NCBI RefSeq assembly: GCF_013373865.1
Contig: NC_050470.1
Location: 19,182,889 to 19,246,888 of the forward strand
Origin: Monomorium pharaonis
Taxonomy: Eukaryota; Arthropoda; Insecta; Hymenoptera; Formicidae
Reading direction: 5' to 3'
DNA: 64,000 bases
Of the stretch, positions 34,225-45,067 are shown in pieces; the first letter of the stretch is position 1, and each line of letters begins with the position of its first letter. Position numbers and translations under genes: made by a program. The notes below the pieces were generated by a model. That model was not told the origin of the DNA. It ran no database searches and saw only the letters and a list, made by a program, of their open reading frames with translations.

Positions 34225-35957
34225 ATGGCTTTTATCGGCGTAGAGTTTGCAAGCAAAGATTTGGCAAATGATAAGACCGAAGTAGGGATTGTAAGCGTTC
34301 GCTGGTTTACTCCTGAAAAAAAAGAAGTTTATTGGCCACCTGTAAAATCACAAGACAGGTATGAAAAACTTTTGAAACAAGGAGCGATGCCAACTAATGA
34401 ATGGTCATTATGTCAAATAACAAAAAGTTATTTTGAGACTGGTAAGTAAAGTAACTTAACCTAATTTAACGTAACAATGCATGATACCAGCTATTATTTA
34501 TTTATACTGTAATAACTTGTACTTTTCATATAATTTTAAAAGTAAATTGGAAAATCAAATATTAATTTTAATTTGTTTGAAATATATATTTCTACACTAA
34601 GTAAAAAGTAATTGATTTAACAAGATATTCTTAATATAATATTTGCTGTTAATGCAAGTATAACTTGATTGAATTATGATGTTGATATTGCAATAGCATA
34701 TATTATTGTATTGAATATATTTTTTGTTGGCAGCTCCGCAACGTAACATTTTGTTGAATCAATTACTTTTTTCTTGGTGCATATATTTATTGTATGATGT
34801 ATATATTAATTAATTTTATACATATAAATTTATCAATATATTTTAAATATAAATATGAATTTACATACATAAATTTGTATTTTGTCTGTAGATGATTTTA
34901 AAAAAGCTCAAAAGAAATTAAAACTGTGTCAGTATTTATCAGATGTAGCGTCAGAACCAGAACAATCAATTTCAAATGTTACTAATAAAAGACAGCGAAA
35001 TAAGCCTTTAAAGTATATAACCAGCGACTCATCGGATGAAGAAAATATACCAGTATTATCTAAACTGAAAGCTCCTCCTAGACTAGATAAAAGTTTTCCA
35101 ATTTGTGTTGAAGGTCCATCCATTATAGAAGGTAATAGTATTATTATTTTGTATTATTTCAGTTCAAGTATTTTCTATATATGTATTATTTTTATAACAT
35201 TTAACGATTTTAGATAAAGTACTAAATGCGAGTACAGCAAAAACAGATGATATACTTGTAACAACGAATCATCTTGTACAACCAACTCGTAAACATACAT
35301 TGACAGAAAAAATTTTCTGTCTGCTACGAATACTGAAAATGTGGAATCACAAATAGACAACAGAACTCTACGTGATATTTATGCGACGCTTGCATTTCTA
35401 AAACGACAGAATGCAGATATCTACAATCAAAATGATCAAATATTGCAAATTATAAAGGAGATTAACAACTCTATTGTAACATCTAAATCAAATGAAAAAT
35501 TACAATTGCCTTGTACTCTACCAATGACAACATTAGAAGATATTATAAAATTGGAAGAATATCTTGAAAAAGAAAAAAATATTTTAAATCTGGTAAAATA
35601 AGTATTTGTGTGTAAAAAATAAAAAATAATTTATATTAAATAAACATTTGTCTTGTTATTTTTGAAATTTTTTAGGGATCTTATTTGTCAACAATTGGAG
35701 GCCGTGGAGATATAACATCGATAACGAACAAAATACTTCGTCGTCTTCTTTCGGATACAATAGCATCATCTTACAGCTTCTTCGGAAAGCGAAACAATAA
35801 AAAGTCTTTTGCAAATTTGAAGCTTAATAATGTAGTGATAACGTCTGTTCAAAAAGCTCTACCCAATACTACACAACACGAAGTAGAAGACAGCATAAAA
35901 GTATGGCTAAAACATGCTCCGCAACGCTTTTCTATTAAAGCAAATAAGAGCAAGTAA
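34225..35957 (+). pseudogene. DUF4806-like accessory protein of the transposon, spliced
   Basis: Four exons can be traced: 34225-34441 (MAFIGVEFASKDL, donor GTAAGT), 34892-35131 (acceptor TCTGTAG, DDFKKAQKKLKL), 35214-35592 and 35676-35957 (acceptor TTTTTTAG). All junctions keep frame. The last two exons form a DUF4806-like domain (LPMTTLEDIIKLEEYL, IGGRGDITSITNKILRRLL, SIKVWLKHAPQRF). Within exon 3 a one-base shift in an A run near 35305 breaks the frame before NVESQIDN. An acidic Ser/Asp stretch (SDSSDEEN) lies in exon 2. DUF4806 proteins are common partners of insect DNA transposons; the role is unknown, possibly DNA binding. Confidence 0.6.
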
Positions 35958-36123
35958 AAGTTTTTTTATACATTACAAAGTAATAACTATTTATTCGTAA
36001 CTGTAGAGAAAACTGCCACTAATTTTACCAAAGACAATTAGTATTAAGTTTTATTAACTATTATTTTATTATTACGCATATTTTATTTTTTTTCTTTTGT
36101 AATAAAATACAAATTGCAATAAT

Positions 36124-38220
36124 ATGGCTGCTATAAGAAAAAGAAAAATGAAACTGTTTGTAGGAAAATTTTATCGTAGAGTTACTAAAGATATTGTAGA
36201 CTCAAGGCATTCAATATTTACTTTTTTAAACAAAGAAAGATGTCATAATATCGAATTATCAAATTCACCTGTAAACATATTATCGAATGAAGACAATTTT
36301 TGTTTTGAAAACAATATTGATTTGGAAGTTTCAAATGAAATATTAATTTCTAACAACCAAACTATAAATGAAAATTCTATGATAAATATTAAATCTACTA
36401 AAATACTTTCTGAAAACATTTGTAGTGAAACAAATACAACTAAAAAATTAACATTTTATAACGAGACAAAAAGCTCTATCGTAGATTGCTTAAGAAGTTG
36501 GGCTACATCAAATCCAAGTATACCACAATGCTCTCTTACATCTTTGCTTCATTCATTACGTTGTTTCCATCCTGAATTGCCTCTTGATGCAAGGACACTT
36601 TTAAAATCTTCGTCACATTTCCATATTCAAGAATTAGAAACAGGACGATTTATTTATTTTGGTATTGCGAATTCCATAATAAGGCTTGGTTCGCAACTTT
36701 TAGATTATAATAGCATAAAGTTAACGTTTAATATTGATGGATTGCCCTTGTTTAAAAGTTGCAATACACAATTGTGGCCAATTTTGGCTTTAATTCAGAA
36801 TTCAAAAACCAAGAAACCATTTCCAATTGGAATCTTTTGCGGGACATCAAAACCTCGGCCATTGTCAAAATTTTTACATGATTTTGTAAACAAATTATTA
36901 TCATTATTAAAGAATGGTCTTATAATTTTTGAAAGACATTACACTATTTTAGTACATGCATTTGTATGCGATGCGCCAGCTCGTGCATTTTTAAAATGTA
37001 TTAAATTGCATCAAGGATATTCATGTTGTGAAAAATGTACTGAACCAGGAGAATACGTCAACGGCAGAGTTATATTGCGAAATATTGATATGCCATTACG
37101 AACAGACGAATCGTTTTGTTTCCAAGATGACGAGGATCATCACACTGGTATTTCTCCGTTATTAAAATTAAATATCGGACTTGTTACTTTATTTCTTATT
37201 GATTACATGCACAATGTATGTTTAGGTGTAACTCGAAAGTTATTAAATTCCTGGATTCATGGCAATTGCAAAGTTCGATTATCATCTTACTCAGTTAAGT
37301 GTTTGTCAGACAAAATAACTTCTTTAAGGAATTACATCCCTAGCGAAATTAATCGAAAACCACGATCTTTATCCGAATTAGCTCGTTTTAAAGCAACGGA
37401 ATTTAGAATTTTCCTTTTATACATAGGTCCAGCTATTCTCAAAGAAATTATAGATCTTTCCATTTACGAACACTTTATGCTCTTACATTCGGCTATAGTT
37501 ATTTTATGTTCTGATAGACATTTAGAAACATTAGGATATCAAATGGCTTCTGTACTTTTAAAAACATTTGTTCAACATAGTGAACATATATACAATGCAG
37601 AATTTCTTATTTACAACGTCCATTGCTTAATTCATTTATCTGAAGATGTAGCGAGATTTGGAAAACTTGACAATTTTGCAGCTTTTACTTTTGAAAATTA
37701 TTTAGGATATTTGCATCGTCTCGTTAAGAGTACAAAAGATCCATTAATCCAGGTTTGTAACAAATTAGAACAAATTAATTTGTTTTCAGAACAAAATGAA
37801 ACAAATTCTTTATTCAAATTGGATTGTTTCACATGTTTAATAGAGCATTGTCTGGGTCCAACAATTTCAACAACGTTATCCTACAAACAGTTTAAAAAAG
37901 TGTATTGTAATGATTTTATTTTAACTATTTTTAATTACTCATAAGCAAACTGTTACTGTATGATTGGCACTCACGTTATAGAAATACATAATATCTTAAA
38001 AAGTGATGATGCAGTCCTTATAATAGGCAAAAAGTTTTGCAGATATGAATCTCTTTATAGTTATCCTTTTGATTCTAACATATTAAAAATTTTTGTTATT
38101 AACAAATTATCTGACAACTTGGAATGTTGGAAACTATCAGATGTAGAATTAAAATGTTTTGTTTATTCTTTTCAAAATAAATATGTATCGTATCCACTCT
38201 TACACACAATATATGAATAA
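36124..38220 (+). pseudogene. EnSpm/TNP2-like transposase with one premature stop
   Basis: Single-exon frame 36124-37944 (606 aa). After one TAA the same frame continues from 37945 to 38220, so the ancestral protein was about 698 aa. Visible blocks: LTFNIDGLPLFKSCNTQLWP with a first Asp, HAFVCDAPARAFLK with a second Asp, CCEKCTEPGEY zinc-binding cysteines, LFLIDYMHNVCLGVTRKLL and a late FAAFTFENYLGYLHRLV with a Glu. These fit a DDE-type transposase close to the CACTA TNP2 group; the exact catalytic set is inferred. The tail after the stop reads NILKSDDAVLIIGKKFCRYE and looks conserved, so the stop is probably a recent nonsense mutation. Confidence 0.65.
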
Positions 38221-38657
38221 TATGTTATAAAGAGAGATATATATATAATATATATAACAAATATTAATATAATAAAACAAAATATGTATCTGTCATGTTT
38301 GTAAGAGTTTATAATTATTTTGTATAAACATTGTTTATCTTGCTATTAATAATAAAAATAATAAATATATCAAACTATTTTGTTCTAAAGCAACTTATAC
38401 AATTTACTGTACATACCAGCGTATTATACGCAGGTACTGTATTTTATCCTGCAACGTATATTATACGTCAATATAACGTAATAATGACGTTTTTTGGGGG
38501 TATAAAAGTGACGTTTTTAAGACAAAGTAAAATAACGTCTTTGGGATGTGACATTTCGACGTCATTTATTTGTCTTTATGACGTTTTTTCTTGGTCATTA
38601 ATGACGTAACTCATGACGTAAACAGTACGACTTTTCAACGTCACCATGTTTGCTGGG

Positions 38658-39823
38658 ATGAACAACGATATGTGCGAGCGTGAGAAAATCGCGAAGGAGA
38701 TTGAGAAAACGGGCGAATCGATTTGTAAGAAACATCGTGCTTTGAAGACCGGTAAGATTGAGAAGAATATCGCGGCGAAGAGACACTTCGAGCCGCTGCA
38801 AAAGATCGTTGATAATTCCGGCGTCCGCGCGATAAAGGAAGAACCGTGTGTCGATGACGTAGGCGTCGAAACATCGTTCACTCAGAAAGATACGATACAA
38901 AATAACAGAAAACGAAAGGACACTCCGGACCATGCATTAAATGAATCAAACAAATGGATGCGATATATGTCAAACGATGCAATGAATATACCGTCGCCGT
39001 CGATGCAGCGCACGTCCAACGACGCGATAGATCCGTCAGCGATAACGTCCACACGTACGGTAGCTGTACAATCAACGATTGAAACTCCAAAACCGTTAAA
39101 CAAGGCTCTCGAGACTGTTTTTGAATCTGCCGACGATTCGTTTGCGACAACCGTTCGAAATCGATTACAAACGTCAGAAGGTCTAAAAACGTTATCCCAG
39201 CACTTGGGGCCGCTGGGTCAAAAGTATCGGAGATTTTCTCAGTGGTTGTGGCGAAAAAGAGAAAATTATGAATACCGTGTACGGTGTTCGTTTAGACAAG
39301 GATGGTATGATGCTGGATAATAAAACGTTTGACGTTAACAGTAGTGATCACATAATTATCGGTAATGTAAAATACGTTGGTACACATAGTCTTTACGAAC
39401 TGATCTTTAAACGATATCCCGATGATTCAGTTTACACGGAAAACGATAAACAAAAGTACAAAGATATATTGTTGGCTACAAACGCGCATAAACGTAATTA
39501 CGTTACACACGGCCGATTATTAGCCAATAAGGGATACAAGTATAAATATATAATTGCACCGTTATTAAAATATGATTTTACGAGCGGAATGGGATTACCT
39601 CGCGCTATGACACCAAACGATGACGCAATCGGAAAGGAATTACCTCGCGCTATGACACTAAACGACAACGCAATCGATTACGTGCACTGGGACGATCCTA
39701 ACGAACTACGGGAATCGTCTACGGTTGCTCGAAGCCTTGCATCGGGCTGGTCATAACGCTCACGACAACGAGATGTTGTCCATCATCGAAGAACTTCGCA
39801 AGGCAGGTCTTATTATAAATTAA
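38658..39823 (+). pseudogene. Conserved Polinton protein of unknown function
   Basis: Starts at ATG 38658-38660, whose AT is the right target duplication of the transposon. A charged coiled-coil-like N-terminus (REKIAKEIEKTGESICKKHR) is followed by a variable middle and then LQTSEGLKTLSQHLGPLGQK. Near 39240 the frame shifts; the second frame (39268-39756) reads YGVRLDKDGMMLDNKTFDV and ELIFKRYPDDSVYTENDKQ. A second shift near 39710 leads to RAGHNAHDNEMLSIIEELRK and a TAA at 39821. A 48-bp tandem duplication doubles the LPRAMT..ND.AI motif at 39595-39680. It sits between packaging ATPase and integrase, a stable order in insect Polintons. No known domain. Confidence 0.65.
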
Positions 39824-39889
39824 CTCGCGTATTGTCGAAACGAACTAGTTGATCGATGTCACTTCATACATCATATCAAACCTGAAAAC

Positions 39890-40845
39890 ATGAAATTACC
39901 GAAATCTAATGTTAGTTTCGAAAAACGACGACTTGGCGAGGAACTGCACGCTTCAGCGAGAAAAAATTTTTCGCGGAGACATGTCATAGTTCGAGGATAT
40001 GATGATCTGTGGCAGGCCGATATCGTCGAGATGATTCCGTACTCGCGTTTCAACAGAGGTTACCACTACATACTCACCGTCATCGATGCGTTGAGCAAAT
40101 ATGCGTGGGCTATACCGCTCAAGAGCAAAGGTGGAAGCGAGACAACTGACGCTATCGCTGAGATAATTCGAGAGACGTCCGAGAAATTTACAAACCGATA
40201 TGGGGAAGGAGTTTTACAACGCCGACGTGCAGAAACTATTGCAAAAACACGACATTAACCATTATTCCACGTACACGGTAATGAAGGCGTTGGTCGTCGA
40301 ACGCTTTAATCGCACACTGAAGAACGATATGTGGAAGCAGTTTACACTCAATGGTAATTACAAGTGGATCGACCTGTTATCACATCTCGTATCGAATTAC
40401 AATGCTCGGAAGCACCGAACAATCGGTGTGCCGACCCGTCGACGTAACTCCCGCGATGTCTGAAAGACTCTTGGATACGATATACAACGCTATAAAGATT
40501 GCTGGTCCAGCGAAATTTAAAGTAGGCGACTCTGTACGCGTGAGCAAGTACAAGACAATTTTCGAGAAAGGTTACACACCAAATTGGACAACCGAGGTGT
40601 TAAAGATCGTTAAAGTGCAGCGTACCAACCCCGTAACTTATTTACTCGAGGATTATTGCGGAACATCTATCGCTGGAGCGTTCTACGAGCATGAGTTGCA
40701 TCGCGCGACTCACCCGGACGTATTTCTGGTAGAGAAAGTATTGCGCAAGAAAGGAGACGAGGTTTATGTCAAATGGCTGGGATTCGATGGATCACACATC
40801 ACACAATTCATGGATACACACAGACAATGTTATTTAATCGTATAA
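39890..40845 (+). pseudogene. Polinton integrase with chromodomain, frameshifted
   Basis: Retrovirus-like DDE integrase that would insert the element. The frame from 39890 reads MKLPKSNVSFEKRRLGEELH and carries the first catalytic Asp in LWQADIVEM and the YHYILTVIDALSKYAWAIPL core. A shift near 40190 moves to the frame holding the second Asp (TDMGKEFYNADVQ) and the Glu (VVERFNRTLKN). Another shift near 40430 leads to the C-terminal SH3-like part (FKVGDSVRVSKYKTIFEKGY) and a chromodomain end (VEKVLRKKGDEVYVKWLGFD). The last residues are also altered. All catalytic residues are present but not in one frame. Confidence 0.8.
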
Positions 40846-41109
40846 ATGTTTTTTTTATTATAAACATATAAAAATGTAATGCATACATTATATAAAAAAT
40901 ATATAATTTTTTGTGACATATATATGAAACATTTTTGTTATCCTTCTATCGTCCATTTCTAACGTTGCACATAAATTATCAAATAATTTTTAAAAATACA
41001 TACAACGTAAAATACAATATATACAATATGTGTAACACGTAAAATATATGAAGTGTAAATGTAAAATTATAAAATAAATGTAAAACGTAAAATACATAAA
41101 ATATAAACT
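40846..41109. other. AT-rich spacer between convergent genes
   Basis: Non-coding, with ACGTAAAATA-type short repeats at 41000-41110. It separates the integrase 3' end from the truncated end of the minus-strand polymerase. Confidence 0.6.
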
Positions 41110-43837
41110 ATAAAATATGCGAAACGTGAGATGTGTCGCTAAAAGTTTATATTCTCGCTTGCCAGGCGGCTTATCGCGCGTCGGACAGAATGGTAGGTCA
41201 GTGTGTCGATCGTGCAGATGTTGCGGATACTCCAGATCGACTTCGAGAATACATCCTGTGGGCGAATCAACAGCGATCGCGTTCACGTCAAAATTTGAGA
41301 CGTCTTCGACTCATCGAAATTCTCCATAGGGCAACGGCTGACACATTGCCCATCCGTACAAATTATTCACATCGAAATACATAAGGTATGACGATGGTTT
41401 CGATGGGTCGTACGTCTGCATGTACTTGTTGTTAGCCTGCGCGTATCTGCCGGAACATTGACTCAGACCTCCGCGTATACCGCGCTCAATAAACATTACC
41501 ATACAGATGTCGGTGAGTAACTTGAAATTGACACGCGTATATTTAAGCATTGCGTCCCACGTGAATCTTAGTAATGTATAGTAATGTGCGGAGTCGAGAC
41601 CGTAACTTTCAACACATTTATAACGAAAATGTTCAAAAACGTCGGCTAACAACAATACATCCGTTTTCAAATACAGATCGCTGTATTCGCCCAGCGTTCG
41701 AATAGAGAACCGATCCCATACGTTCTTGGCGTGCGCGTAATGGCAAACGCGTTTCCTCTAACTTCTCGACGCAGTCAACGTACTCGTACAGGAATACGCC
41801 TTTACGAGTCAATAAATCGAATTCTTCGTTAGATAAATTCGAAAATTTCTTACGCACAATTTTTAATTTCTCTTTACCGAGAAATGATGCCAATTTTTCA
41901 AGACTGGAATTGAGAAATTTATACGAATCTATGAATCGTAATTTTATGTGATTGTGTGTGTCTAATTTATCAGCGATACCTATGACATGCTTCGTAAAAG
42001 AAATATATTTTTTTTTTGTGACGGGGAGCACATCGATATTCCCCTTGAACGTTGTGACTATTTCTCTAATAATGAAGTGTGAATTGTATCCGGATAAATT
42101 ATGGAAAATTACCGGTATGTACAACACATTTTGATAACACAAGTTACAAAGCGAATGCGCGGGACCGCGATAACGACCGGTGATATGACAATGATCTCGC
42201 ACTCGTGTATCGTCCGGCGCGAACGGCTTATCATAATGACACCGCATCGCGTTACGATATGCCTCCCATTGCTCTTTTGATAAAGTTTTCATGGGGACTT
42301 AGCAGATAAAATTGATTTTACGCGATGCGCTAGTTCTTCTAGTTGTTTAGCGAACCACGCGACGCAATCCTTATCGCGACGAAACCGATACCCCGATAAC
42401 GCATCATCGTACGAACAGTGTACATAATATCCCAAGTTAAATACTTGATGATGATGCTGGTACGATATTTCTAAATCCTCCTTCTCCGTCTTCTCTAATG
42501 TACACTCCAGGTCGGCATAGACGACGAACGGCACGCGTTCTTTATTGTTAATGTTGCGGAAGCTCAGCCATTTTTCGTCTTCAGCAGGTAGTTGGATGGC
42601 ACAGTCGTTCATTTTCTGACAATCTACGCTGTGGACATTCAACTTTTCTGCCGAACTGAAGTAATGTAAACATCTGTAAAAAAATAGCGTAAATTTTATT
42701 TTTCTACTATAAAATTAATACAATTTATAAAATTATTATTACTCACCGGTCGCAAATATATTTTTTGTGTTCTTTTTTACTGAGTTGTGAGCTCACTAGA
42801 CGAGACAGATCCTTGATGCACGCAAAGTGCCCCATGTCTTCGCGCGGATCTTCTATGTATAGCAAATTAATGTGTTCTTCTTGTCGTTGGAGAGTCTCAG
42901 CGGGAGAATTTTATACGTTTCAGTTTGATTTTTTTGGATTTCGTAGACGTTGGCCGAAATGTTATTTAGTCTCTCGAATTTCTTAATGTCTTTTAACGTG
43001 ATTGGAAACTCAATGTTATCGAAATTCAGAACCTTCGTATAATGAGGGTGCAATGACTCCCTTTCTGAATTTCTTTCTGCAGGATATAGAGCGGCTATTA
43101 TCGACCACGCGAAGCATGCATTGTCCATTGATTTCACATTAACAACCGCACGCTTCGTCACTATTTCTCGCGGTAATGTCACGTGACATCCCGCACGCAT
43201 AGAATTGTACTTATTCACGTTTACAGTTAAATTCTGTATATGCGACAGCGCCCACCCACTGTCGCGTTCTTGAAATTCCTCGAGCGATGCTAACGTGGGC
43301 TCGATAACGCACCGCTCGTACCACTCATCCAAGTCTGATGTTCTAAAGAGATCACTGTTTTTCATGGTAATACTTTTATTGGCGCGTTTGTCGCCCGTTA
43401 CAAATACGCCATTGAACGCAGTGTTCACTTTCACAGAGTTGTGTCTTTTGATAGCGTCCCGCTCGAGTATTATACCACCAGCGTCTTCTAAAAATTTTCG
43501 CGGTTCAATATAGTTCGCATTGATAACCGCACCTGTCAGAACGCGATTCTCAAACGCGGTGTCAATCACTTGCCACACGAGTCTGTCCACGTTGTCACTC
43601 ACGTAATTACCACCGACGTGCACGAAACGTCTTTGCAGTCGTGTCTTTTCACCCGCGAGTCGCGCGATTCTCGCCACCAAAGATTGTCTTTGTCCAACGT
43701 TGAGTCGAGGGCGCTTGACGCGGCTGTTCCTCGTGTCGTTCGATGCACTCGTCGCACCGCTGCAACCACTCGAAACACTCACCCAAGGTAGCGACCCTGT
43801 CAATTTGGTTTAACAGCTCGCGCTCACAATGTTCCAT
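41110..43837 (-). pseudogene. Protein-primed type family-B DNA polymerase, truncated
   Basis: Starts at 43837 (MEHCERELLNQ). A frame change near 43720 leads into a long frame to 42853, then another change just before the exon end at 42747. An intron, 42674-42746 (GTGAGT...TTTACAG), splits a zinc finger (CDR|CLHYFSS...H...C). Exon 2 holds the exonuclease motifs (VVYADLECTLE; FHNLSGYNSHFIIREI; DLYLKTDVLLLADVF), a DHCHITGRYRGPAHSLCN Cys/His segment and polymerase motif A (YFDVNNLYGWAM). A TGA follows YGEFR. Homology continues to about 41110 (ILEVDLEYPQHLHD, LPFCPTRDKPPGK) and then stops. The downstream catalytic motifs, including the DTDS block, are missing, so it cannot polymerise. Further frame changes lie at about 42290 and 41750. 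Confidence 0.85.
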
Positions 43838-43864
43838 TTTTAGCGTCTTTTCGCACTTTTTAAA

Positions 43865-44524
43865 TTACATCACATTCTTCAACGGGGCACTTGCACGTGA
43901 CACGTCCACATAATTTGCAGTATCGCACCGAGTTTTGCGCTTTATAATGCATTTTCTTGCATTCTCTTTTGCGCCAAATGAAAAAATTGCTCTAATCCTA
44001 TGCTCAAAATTATCATTATTATTTTCATCGTCTTTATAATCATGGTTGTGAGCATAAAAAAACTCCTTGTACGTGCACAGCGTATTTGTTATTTTAGGAT
44101 TTTCAAAAGACACTTTAGCCATGTTGTTTATCACCAATTCGATACACTTTCCAATACCAGCAGGAATTTTAATGCACATGGCATCGGATGTATACAGCAT
44201 TTCTTGAGCGACTTGCTTTGCCTAATAACGATTACAATGTTTTGGATACACAATTTCATCGTTCCGACACTGATTTAATATCATGATATATATTTTCCGC
44301 CTCACGTGATAAGGCCAATTATAAATATATTTATTGTTTATATACACTCTATGTATCGCAACGCGTTCAAGTGTTTCACATATACCAAGTTCTCGATCAC
44401 GTATAAATTGCACTGGTGATATTTGTCGCACATTCGTGTCTTCTTCTTCACAATCTTCTAGCAGTTTATTGTTAAGAACATATCTGATATCTTCAATGTC
44501 CTTCTCCATGTTGTGCAGTTTCAT
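43865..44524 (-). pseudogene. Unknown Polinton gene upstream of the polymerase
   Basis: Starts MKLHNMEKDIEDIRYVLNNK at 44524. An in-frame stop at 44222-44224 follows YPKHCNRY; the same frame then continues to 43865 (KIPAGIGKCIELVINN, then a DDENNNDNFEHR stretch). Total about 219 codons. No known domain. Its ATG overlaps the stop of the upstream small zinc protein by four bases (ATGA), and it ends 28 bp before the polymerase ATG, so the three look co-transcribed. Confidence 0.5.
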
Positions 44525-44661
44525 ACTAAAAGTCTATACAGTGCGCACTCTGGGCACATATTGCATGGAATTATTACATACATGGGTTGACGGCAGTTCG
44601 AACAAGCCCGATAATTCAAATTTTCGAGACGATCGATTTGATGCTCTCTAATAGCACTCAT
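44521..44661 (-). CDS. Small zinc-ribbon-like protein
   Basis: A 46-residue frame starting MSAIREHQIDRLENLNYR. Four cysteines form two knuckles: ACSNC and, 12 residues on, CNMCPEC. This looks like a zinc ribbon or the end of a RING-type domain. The stop overlaps the next gene's start (ATGA). Upstream frames at 44662-44940 contain another CAKC and look like a broken N-terminal extension, so this may be the C-terminal part of a longer protein. Function unknown. Confidence 0.45.
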   Translation of the reverse strand: MSAIREHQIDRLENLNYRACSNCRQPMYVIIPCNMCPECALYRLLV

Positions 44662-44960
44662 TTCCTCTCTAATGTCCCACATATTAATCATACATTTGGC
44701 ACAGAAGGCTAGAGCACCACCCGTAGAATAATAGAAAAATATTGCAATGTTTAGTGTGTTCGTTTAACGTAAGAAGGTCCGCATGTGATATAAAATTTTC
44801 TACGTGGTCGATAAAGCTGGAGTAACTCGCGGAATCACTAATAATTGAAAATCCGTCTTCATCGTTATCATATCTTCATCGGGATTTTCATTGTCCATAA
44901 TAACGTCTTCGACGTCAGACACAATCATGATGCCTTCGTTGTTTGAAACAATCACGACGG
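44662..44960 (-). pseudogene. Broken acidic/zinc-binding ORF region
   Basis: Three overlapping frames carry protein-like stretches in order: VSDVEDVIMDNENPDEDM, then DNDEDGFSIISDSASYSSF with HADLLTLNEHTKHC, then YYSTGGALAFCAKCMIN. Each needs a frame change to reach the next and then the small zinc protein. I read it as one decayed gene of the replication block, but this is inference. Confidence 0.35.
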
Positions 44961-45067
44961 TTGTTAACAAGATCGACCGTATTCATGATACTTAGGTATG
45001 ATTCGCACGCATTATAAGCACCGACTGTAGTACCTCGCGCTTTTCAATTAATTATATATTTCATCTA

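Larger units (their letters stand above)
33656..38657 (+). mobile_element. 5.0-kb EnSpm/CACTA-like DNA transposon
   Basis: The ends are CCCAGCAAACATG and CATGTTTGCTGGG, both next to AT (33654-33655 and 38658-38659), a 2-bp target duplication. Subterminal regions are crowded with ACGTC/GACGT motifs in both orientations (33680-33800 and 38460-38645), as expected for transposase binding arrays. It encodes a transposase and a spliced DUF4806-like protein, both on the plus strand. It interrupts the Polinton between the ATPase and the next gene. The superfamily is inferred from the transposase and subterminal repeats; the termini are not the classical CACTA. Confidence 0.75.

Noticed and set aside
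38576..39150. Minus-strand frames of 73-111 residues
   Set aside because: They are antisense to the Polinton gene at 38658-39823, which has protein-like blocks on the plus strand.
40351..40500. Separate chromodomain gene downstream of the integrase
   Set aside because: Its N-terminal side continues the integrase in the next frame, so it is the C-terminus of one frameshifted integrase.
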